Assembly: GCA_018334595.1 (NCBI GenBank)
Contig: JAGXLQ010000110.1
Location: 1-5,166 of the forward strand
DNA: 5,166 nucleotides
Source of the DNA: Candidatus Bipolaricaulota bacterium
Lineage (GTDB): Bacteria; Bipolaricaulota; Bipolaricaulia; M55B111
Direction: 5' to 3'
The notes under the pieces were generated by a model. It did no database searches. It had not been told where the DNA came from and saw only the letters and a list, made by a program, of their open reading frames with translations. Positions 1 through 4,190 of this stretch are shown here, piece by piece. The translations under genes were made by a program, and so were the position numbers. Every line of letters starts with the position of its first letter. Within the stretch, counting starts at the first letter, position 1.

Positions 1-450
1 CAATATTTGACCCAGGAGAAGGCCAACGAAAGGACGATAGAAGAAAACTACCTTAATTCGCTTATCTTTGCCAACGAGAAGGTCACCAGCTTGGTCGAGG
101 ATCTGTTTAGCCAGTACGACTCCGATAATCTGCCCATCATCGTTATCCAGGGAGACGAGGGACCATTTCCGAGGAGATATCGGGAAGACGAGTACAACTT
201 CGACTGGAAAGACGAGGCGACAAAAGATGAGCTCAGGGAGAAGATGAGGATCCTCAATGCTTATCACTTACCCGGAGTAGAGGATGACCTCCTGTACCCT
301 TCTATTACACCAGTTAACACCTTTCGGTTGATATTCAACCTTTATTTTGGGGCTGAATACGATCTCCTCCCTGACAAGAGCTACGCGTTTCGAGACGGTA
401 AAAACATATACGATTTCTTCGACGTGACCGATATCGTCGACTATCAATAG
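1..450 (+). CDS. Sulfatase/LTA-synthase-like membrane-anchored hydrolase or transferase, C-terminal part (5' end outside window)
   Basis: The reading frame is open from the first base and ends at TAG 448-450, giving 149 residues. The gene very probably starts upstream of the window; a TTG at position 7 is a less likely start because the fragment lacks the N-terminal membrane helices and catalytic Thr/Ser region of the family. What is visible is the end of an alkaline-phosphatase-superfamily domain. A strand, IIVIQGDEGPFP (about residues 46-57), occupies the place of the usual metal-binding Asp-His (GDHG) motif. It is followed by ILNAYHLPG and YPSITPVNTFRLIFNLYFG, then LLPDKSYAF and YDFFDVTD near the C-terminus. 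From memory, this block order is typical of sulfatase-like membrane proteins with an extracytoplasmic catalytic domain. The substrate cannot be told; glycolipid or envelope polymer modification is the family's usual role. Family assignment is fairly sure, function is not. No terminator is evident after the stop. Confidence 0.62.
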   Translation, partial: QYLTQEKANERTIEENYLNSLIFANEKVTSLVEDLFSQYDSDNLPIIVIQGDEGPFPRRYREDEYNFDWKDEATKDELREKMRILNAYHLPGVEDDLLYPSITPVNTFRLIFNLYFGAEYDLLPDKSYAFRDGKNIYDFFDVTDIVDYQ

Positions 451-585
451 CTACTGAATATCCTACCCTCTATCGTGCTTCCCTGCTCTAACGACCTTAC
501 CAGCTAGTTATGGGGTGTCCTATTACTTAGTCTGGCGGGAGTTATCCGCTGTGGCAGTCTGGGGCAATTACATTTTACTAAACTC

Positions 586-614
586 TTGATATAAAGAACT
601 CTTTATAGTATATT
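586..614 (+). promoter_or_regulatory. Sigma70-type promoter of the small HTH gene
   Basis: The -35 element TTGATA (586-591) and -10 element TATATT (609-614) are separated by exactly 17 bases. Each matches the sigma70 consensus at 5 of 6 positions. The local sequence is much more AT-rich than the flanks. Transcription would be expected to begin near 620-622, only about 7 bases before the GTG start codon at 628. No better promoter was seen in 451-585. Confidence 0.75.
590..607. promoter_or_regulatory. Putative operator: 18-bp inverted repeat in the promoter spacer
   Basis: TATAAAGAACTCTTTATA has perfect 8-base arms around a 2-base centre (AC). It fills almost the whole spacer between the -35 and -10 elements, overlapping the -35 by two bases, so a protein bound there would block RNA polymerase. 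The right half is part of a direct repeat: AACTCTTGATA (581-591) and AACTCTTTATA (597-607) match at 10 of 11 positions, offset by 16 bases. The downstream gene encodes a DNA-binding HTH protein, so autorepression is the simplest reading. That regulator assignment is inference. Confidence 0.6.
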
Positions 615-627
615 ATTAGTAAAGGGT

Positions 628-849
628 GTGATTAAGATAAGTAACGTCAAAGAACTCTTAGAAAGCCTGGAAAGGTACCGAAACGATTTGGACTTCAGCA
701 AGGAAAAGATGGCCAGGGAATTGAACGTGTCCTTGGCTACCTACATGAATTGGACAAATACATCCACTAATCCCCATGGAGAAAACATTCTCAAGATAAT
801 TGAGATATTAAAAGACGACGATGGTGAGCAAGGTTCGCCGTTAAGTTAA
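628..849 (+). CDS. Small XRE/Cro-like helix-turn-helix protein
   Basis: This 73-residue protein consists mostly of a helix-turn-helix domain. Residues 24-33 (SKEKMARELN) and 35-43 (SLATYMNWT) fit the two HTH helices of the XRE/Cro family, with the usual A-x-x-L-x-V-S-x-x-T-Y-x-x-W spacing. The Gly that commonly follows the Trp is absent (WTNTST). A hydrophobic helix (ILKIIEILK, 54-62) may support dimerisation, and the tail is acidic (DDDGE). GTG 628 is the first start codon after an in-frame stop at 592-594. The AAAGGG before it leaves only one base of spacing, and the promoter puts the mRNA start at about 621, so translation is probably nearly leaderless. A TTG at 688 is a possible alternative but would remove the first helix. 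A matching inverted repeat in its promoter suggests autoregulation. The phosphoesterase gene follows 66 bases later on the same strand and may share the transcript. The regulated targets are unknown. Confidence 0.72.
   Translation: MIKISNVKELLESLERYRNDLDFSKEKMARELNVSLATYMNWTNTSTNPHGENILKIIEILKDDDGEQGSPLS
649..659. repeat. Intragenic copy of the promoter operator core
   Basis: AAAGAACTCTT at 649-659 is an exact 11-base repeat of 593-603 in the promoter spacer, 56 bases downstream. It lies inside codons 8-11 of the HTH gene. Like the promoter copy it contains AAGA-AC-TCTT, a short inverted repeat. It may be a second binding site for the same regulator, or a chance consequence of the Lys-Glu-Leu-Leu codons. 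Confidence 0.4.
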
Positions 850-903
850 TTCCATTACGTCGCCAGCCTTTACCAGCAGACATAGAAGGGTTGTGCTGAA
901 TTT

Positions 904-910
904 AGAGGAG
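904..910 (+). promoter_or_regulatory. Shine-Dalgarno site of the phosphoesterase gene
   Basis: AGAGGAG ends five bases before ATG 916 and is the strongest ribosome-binding site near this reading frame. It fixes the start upstream of the internal Met at codon 12, so the protein has an N-terminal leader of 13 residues before the twin-arginine motif. Confidence 0.7.
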
Positions 911-915
911 AAGAT

Positions 916-1977
916 ATGAAGGCCAAGGACCTAGCTAAACCGGGAACTATGCTGAGCAGGAGGAGCTTTATTAAAGCGATGGGATACTCGTTGACGGGGT
1001 TGATTGGCCTTACCAATACGCCGAGAGGATTGTTAAATCAAACAAGTTATAACACGGGAAAGCCTCCTATTATCGGTCCGTCTAAAATGTCTTACGTAGT
1101 TCTCCCCGACACTCAGTATTATTGCAGTCACAATAATGGAATATTCCAGCGGATGACACAGTGGATAGTTGAAAATTTAACTACCTATAACATAAAAATG
1201 GTTTTGCACGAGGGAGACATAGTCAACGATCCGACTCGAATACGCCAATGGGAGGTGGCAAAAGAAGCGATAGACAACCTGGATCGCAACTCTATTCCAA
1301 CCTTACTCTCACTGGGCAACCACGATGCAGTCACGATACGTAATCCAATTGATTTTAGGAGATATTTTCCTGTTTCTCGATACTCCGTGCTTGAAGATCG
1401 ACTAAGATCGATAAGTGAGTACGGTACCTACGAAGGCCATCCAGAAAATGCCTACTTAAAGCAGGAAGTTGGAAAACATAATTTCCTGTATTTGACCCTT
1501 GAGTTTGCCCCAAGGCGGAGTGTAGTGGAATGGGCCCGAAAAGTCATTGAAAAACATAGCCATTCCTTTGTGGTAGTTGTCACTCATCTATTTTTGTATC
1601 ACGACGGCAGCCTATCGGGAGCAAGGCACCCTCATAATGCCTCTCTTTATGGATTGACGGATCACTATACAGGGGAAAAACTGTGGGAGGACCTTATTTC
1701 GAGGAGCTCGGATATAAAGGTGGTTCACTCAGGCCATCATGTTAATGGTCCCTATTCAGCGGTAAGGGAGGGTCACGGGGTTAACGGGAATCGAGTTTCC
1801 CAGCAGTACGCTAATTACCAGGATATGTACAACGGTGGCGATGGCTGGATGCGGATGGTAACTGTCGATATGGAAACCTGGGAAAGCAAGGTCTCCACCT
1901 ATACACCCTACGGGGACGAGTGGAGCTCAGACCCGCTGGAAAACTTCAACGTAAATTTTGACCGCTGGGTCAGCTGA
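916..1977 (+). CDS. Tat-exported calcineurin-like metallophosphoesterase
   Basis: The 353-residue protein begins with a twin-arginine signal: SRRSFIK at 14-20, then a mildly hydrophobic stretch to about residue 33, so export in a folded state is likely. The rest carries the metallophosphatase (calcineurin-like) motifs in order: DTQ at 65-67 (the family's D-x-H with Gln for His, a known variant), GDIVND at 100-105, GNHD at 134-137, the TH of VVVVTH at 223-224, and GHH at 273-275. These residues bind the two-metal centre that hydrolyses phosphomonoesters or diesters. The MTQWIVEN segment (80-87) is, from memory, typical of secreted members of this group. The C-terminal region (about 290-353) has no motif I recognise. 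The substrate is unknown; nucleotides, phospholipid head groups or nucleic acid would all fit the fold. The gene may share a transcript with the HTH gene 66 bases upstream. A degraded repeat of codons 75-95 lies just after the stop. Confidence 0.85.
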   Translation: MKAKDLAKPGTMLSRRSFIKAMGYSLTGLIGLTNTPRGLLNQTSYNTGKPPIIGPSKMSYVVLPDTQYYCSHNNGIFQRMTQWIVENLTTYNIKMVLHEGDIVNDPTRIRQWEVAKEAIDNLDRNSIPTLLSLGNHDAVTIRNPIDFRRYFPVSRYSVLEDRLRSISEYGTYEGHPENAYLKQEVGKHNFLYLTLEFAPRRSVVEWARKVIEKHSHSFVVVVTHLFLYHDGSLSGARHPHNASLYGLTDHYTGEKLWEDLISRSSDIKVVHSGHHVNGPYSAVREGHGVNGNRVSQQYANYQDMYNGGDGWMRMVTVDMETWESKVSTYTPYGDEWSSDPLENFNVNFDRWVS

Positions 1978-1992
1978 TTTGACGATTCAACG

Positions 1993-2058
1993 GACTCGGG
2001 CATTTTCAACCGGATGACCCAAGTTTCCTCTCGGGGCCGTGGGGTAAACATGAAAGTG
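1993..2058 (+). pseudogene. Short degraded remnant of a second phosphoesterase copy
   Basis: Beginning five codons after the phosphoesterase stop and in the same frame, the DNA reads DSGIFNRMTQ. Bases 1999-2022 match the intact gene's codons 75-82 (GIFQRMTQ, 1138-1161) at 18 of 24 bases. Seven of eight residues are identical, and four of the six base differences are synonymous third-position changes. Sixteen codons after the Gly, NMKV (2047-2058) pairs with NIKM of the intact gene (1189-1200, seventeen codons after its Gly) at 10 of 12 bases. The sequence between is not alike, and none of the catalytic motifs survives. It looks like the wreck of a diverged paralogue, not a recent duplication. 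The alternative is chance similarity. Confidence 0.45.
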
Positions 2059-2156
2059 ACCGGCTCTGACGAGTGTCCGCATTGTGTAACCGGTATCGTC
2101 GCTCACAAGGGCCGAGGTAGGTTAAGCCTCTTTGTGGTCCCGAAGCCCTACCCCGT

Positions 2157-2447
2157 CTATACGGGATCCAGGTTCTCCTTTACAATTTCCTTCAGGGGTT
2201 TTCCCGCCTTAAACTTGGGAACTACTTTAGCCGGAACGTCGATTACCTCTCCAGTTTGCGGGTTTAGCCGTTCAGTTGCACTTCTCGCTCGGGGTTCGAA
2301 CTTACCAAAGCCGACGAATAGGACTTCTTTTCCATCTTCGAGGGCCTCAGTGATTACCTCTAGGGTGGAATCCAGCGCCTCTTTAGAATCCTTTTTTGTC
2401 GTCTCGGTCTTTTCCGCCAGTATGTCTACAAACTCACCTTTGTTCAC
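2157..2447 (-). CDS. hup: HU-family nucleoid DNA-binding protein (acidic variant)
   Basis: This 96-residue protein is close to the 90 residues usual for HU. It opens with MNKGEFVDILAEK, has the GFGKFE turn at 46-51, the DNA-arm signature NPQTGE at 62-67 with the intercalating Pro63, and the closing P-x-F-x-x-G-K-x-L-K segment at 77-86. HU dimers bend and compact DNA with little sequence preference. The start is GTG, preceded at about eight bases by AGGGGGT, a strong Shine-Dalgarno. Two things are odd. The protein has 19 acidic and 16 basic residues, so it is net negative where most HU proteins are basic. In the arm, the Arg residues found at 58 and 61 of E. coli HU are Thr and Leu, and Gly60 is Arg. 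A short KENLDPV tail extends past the usual end. IHF is less likely. It converges on the phosphoesterase gene and has its own upstream region. Confidence 0.9.
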   Translation of the reverse strand: MNKGEFVDILAEKTETTKKDSKEALDSTLEVITEALEDGKEVLFVGFGKFEPRARSATERLNPQTGEVIDVPAKVVPKFKAGKPLKEIVKENLDPV

Positions 2448-2454
2448 CTAATAA

Positions 2455-2461
2455 ACCCCCT
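2455..2461 (-). promoter_or_regulatory. Shine-Dalgarno site of the HU gene
   Basis: On the minus strand AGGGGGT precedes the GTG start at 2447 by seven to eight bases. It supports GTG, and not a later Met, as the start. The same G-run type of site precedes kdpC (GGGGGTG), which suggests a shared initiation style in this genome. Confidence 0.65.
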
Positions 2462-2493
2462 AAACTCGGTTAGAATGGAATGCAGTCGGAGCA

Positions 2494-2520
2494 GCGGTTG
2501 ATATCAACCGCGCGGTTTGA
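2494..2520. promoter_or_regulatory. Triple half-site palindrome upstream of the HU gene (putative operator)
   Basis: GCGGTTGATATCAACCGC (2494-2511) is a perfect 18-bp palindrome. It is followed directly by a third half-site, GCGGTTTGA (2512-2520), which makes a second, overlapping 12-bp palindrome AACCGCGCGGTT (2506-2517). The three half-sites alternate in orientation and abut. Their centre lies about 55 bases upstream of the HU start, a normal operator position. No T-run follows on either strand, so an intrinsic terminator for the kdp operon is unlikely. On the minus strand TTGATA (2507-2502) could be a -35 element within it, but the -10 at 17 bases (TGCATT) is poor. The binding protein is unknown. 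Confidence 0.5.
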
Positions 2521-2602
2521 ATGCTGTATCCTTGCGTTCAACGGATTCCCAACGGCTCTAAGTTCCTAATTGACCTAGGCCCTAAACGTTGATGAGGCAA
2601 AC

Positions 2603-3508
2603 CTATGTAAACGGTTGTTTTGCCAGATCAGTTAATGCCTTTACTAACCCTCTATGCCAGGCTACCAGCCTGTGCTCACTTCCTTTAAACATTAAAACCG
2701 AGGAATTGACCCTGTTGGTCAAATTGTCAGCGGTCCTTCCGAACAAGAACCTGTCGAAAACCCACTCCCTGCCCGGGCCGATAACTACCAAGTCAGCGGC
2801 TTTACTCCCGGACAACAACCCCTGGAGCACTGAACTGGCGTGGATAACTCTGGTCTTTATCTTATCGGCGTTAAGCAGCTCCCTAACTTCATCGAGACTC
2901 CCTTGAGCCTCTTCACCTGCATCCTCGCCAGATTCAGGGGTTACAACGTGGATTAACTCTCCCTCCGCATTGCTCTGTTTAAGCAGCCTGTTGACGATTG
3001 CAAGCCGTTTGGGTCTAGGCCTGCTCGGCCCTACCGGTATCACAACTTTCTTTACTTCTTCCAGCGTGTCACGGGACTTGAAAACCCCGACATCACATGG
3101 AGCATTCTTAAGGACCTTGTTAACGACTGAGCTTCGCCGTACTGCAACCGGGGTTATGGTCCCAAACCACCCCATGATTATTAGGCCGGCCTCCACTTCC
3201 TTGGCAGCGTTAATTATCGCCCCTGGAATGGAGCTGGACGTGGCCGCAAAAGGTTCGGCCGGCCGCCCAAGTCGGTGGGCGTAATGGGTGGTATCCATAA
3301 CTAGCTCAGTCCCCTTGCGCCAGGACCGTTCCCGTTGTGGAAAAGAACTTTCCCTGGTTATATTCAAGATGTGAAAGGTTGTACTGGCTGTGGTAATCAA
3401 CTGGGCAACCCTCACCAGGTGTTTTGCGCTATCCGGGTTGGCAACGCTGATTATAACGTTATCGTATTCGTATTCGGCCAGAGATATTTCCTGCTGGTTG
3501 TTACTCAT
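2603..3508 (-). CDS. Tandem universal stress protein (USP) domain protein in the kdp operon, KdpQ-like by position
   Basis: The 301-residue protein contains two USP-like Rossmann domains, about 16-145 and 153-277, and has no membrane segment. The first ends in LIIMGWFG (109-116), nine residues and then Ser-Ser, a near match to the ATP-binding G-2x-G-9x-G-(S/T) pattern. The second has LVVIGPGREW...FGRT (240-259), a more degenerate version. The tail after 277 is basic and without a clear domain. The ATG at 3508 overlaps the end of kdpC by 8 bases and is preceded by GAGGT at about nine bases, so the two genes are translationally coupled. In haloarchaea a USP-containing gene, kdpQ, follows kdpC, and the bacterial sensor KdpD also carries a USP domain. 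A role in sensing nucleotide or tuning the Kdp pump is therefore a reasonable inference. Similar tandem USP units also form the cytoplasmic tails of some amino-acid and cation transporters. Direct evidence for function is lacking. Confidence 0.75.
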   Translation of the reverse strand: MSNNQQEISLAEYEYDNVIISVANPDSAKHLVRVAQLITTASTTFHILNITRESSFPQRERSWRKGTELVMDTTHYAHRLGRPAEPFAATSSSIPGAIINAAKEVEAGLIIMGWFGTITPVAVRRSSVVNKVLKNAPCDVGVFKSRDTLEEVKKVVIPVGPSRPRPKRLAIVNRLLKQSNAEGELIHVVTPESGEDAGEEAQGSLDEVRELLNADKIKTRVIHASSVLQGLLSGSKAADLVVIGPGREWVFDRFLFGRTADNLTNRVNSSVLMFKGSEHRLVAWHRGLVKALTDLAKQPFT

Positions 3509-4187
3509 CGTTCTTAGACCTCAAAATTTCTTCAACTCTTAAGTTTAACGATAGGACGTTAACCCTTGTTTGTCCAAACAAACCGAGAAATTTACCCCCG
3601 GTCAACTCGTCGATAACCTCCCTTAACTTATCCTCCGCGATTCCCGTATTCTCAGATACCCTCGGCACCTGGAGGTAGGCGGATTGAGGCCGGATATCTG
3701 GGTCCAGAGAGGAGCCCGATTCGGTCACGAAGCTGATTGGAACCTCCTCCGGCTTTATCCCCTGTTTTTCCAGCTCCCGTAGTTCATTCTTCGCCCGCTC
3801 TGTGAGTCGGTCGTTGTCCGGTGCCAGGTTCGCGCTGCCCGAGTCCATCCCGTCGTACCCTTTTGAGGAGGGCCGTGGGTGGAAGTATTCGTCTGAGGTA
3901 AATTCTTGGCCGATTAGTTTCGAGCCCACGACCTGACCGTCCTGTTTGACCAGTCCACCTTTAGCAGCCTCGCCCCAGATTAAGTTGCCGATACCGGTGA
4001 CGGCAAGAGTATACAGGACGCTTATCAATAGGATCGAGACCAGGACCAACCGAAGGCCCTTCGAAACTAGTTGGTACCCACTTAAGGCATCCGCTTCAGG
4101 CAAGACCCTTTCCTCTTTTCCGTCGTCTCCTTCGCTCCGGTCGACGAGTTCTTCGCCCTCTTCTTTCTGAATTTCTTCCTCTGACAC
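3501..4187 (-). CDS. kdpC: Potassium-transporting ATPase subunit KdpC
   Basis: KdpC is the single-span subunit of the KdpFABC high-affinity K+ pump and is thought to assist nucleotide binding by KdpB. After one membrane helix (about 47-70) come the family signatures: GSKLIGQEF (88-96), YFHPRPSSKGYD (101-112), SGSANLAP (116-123), the VTESGSSLDPDI block (154-165) and VPRV (174-177). At 228 residues it is about 40 longer than the E. coli protein (190). The extra length is an N-terminal cytoplasmic tail with 15 Glu/Asp and only 4 Lys/Arg in its first 33 residues. The GTG start at 4187 is supported by GGGGGTG about ten bases upstream inside the end of kdpB, and it lies three bases after the kdpB stop. 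A later start without the tail is possible but would have weaker support. The 3' end overlaps the USP gene by 8 bases. Confidence 0.95.
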   Translation of the reverse strand: MSEEEIQKEEGEELVDRSEGDDGKEERVLPEADALSGYQLVSKGLRLVLVSILLISVLYTLAVTGIGNLIWGEAAKGGLVKQDGQVVGSKLIGQEFTSDEYFHPRPSSKGYDGMDSGSANLAPDNDRLTERAKNELRELEKQGIKPEEVPISFVTESGSSLDPDIRPQSAYLQVPRVSENTGIAEDKLREVIDELTGGKFLGLFGQTRVNVLSLNLRVEEILRSKNDE

Positions 4188-4190
4188 GGT

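Noticed and set aside
535..549. GCGG-N7-CCGC hairpin after the sulfatase-like gene.
   Set aside because: The stem is only four base pairs plus wobbles and no T-tract follows; it is not a convincing terminator.
529..562. Direct repeat AGTCTGG (529-535 and 556-562).
   Set aside because: It is a seven-base match with no symmetry and no relation to the mapped promoter; chance is adequate.
2008..2093. ACCGG recurs at about 2009, 2059 and 2089.
   Set aside because: The spacing is irregular and the flanks differ; a five-base word recurring in 85 bases is not significant.
2116..2152. GGTAGG and CCTACC form a 6-base inverted repeat with a 25-base loop between the convergent phosphoesterase and HU genes.
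   Set aside because: The loop is long, the stem short, and no T-run follows on either strand, so a bidirectional terminator is not supported.
2014..2451. Plus-strand reading frame of 145 codons running through the intergenic region and antisense to HU, with a C-P-H-C motif.
   Set aside because: Most of it is the complement of the HU gene and no ribosome site precedes it. Only its first codons are of interest, as the phosphoesterase remnant.
2589..3517. Several plus-strand reading frames of 60-105 codons opposite the USP gene.
   Set aside because: They are antisense shadows with low-complexity composition and no supported starts.
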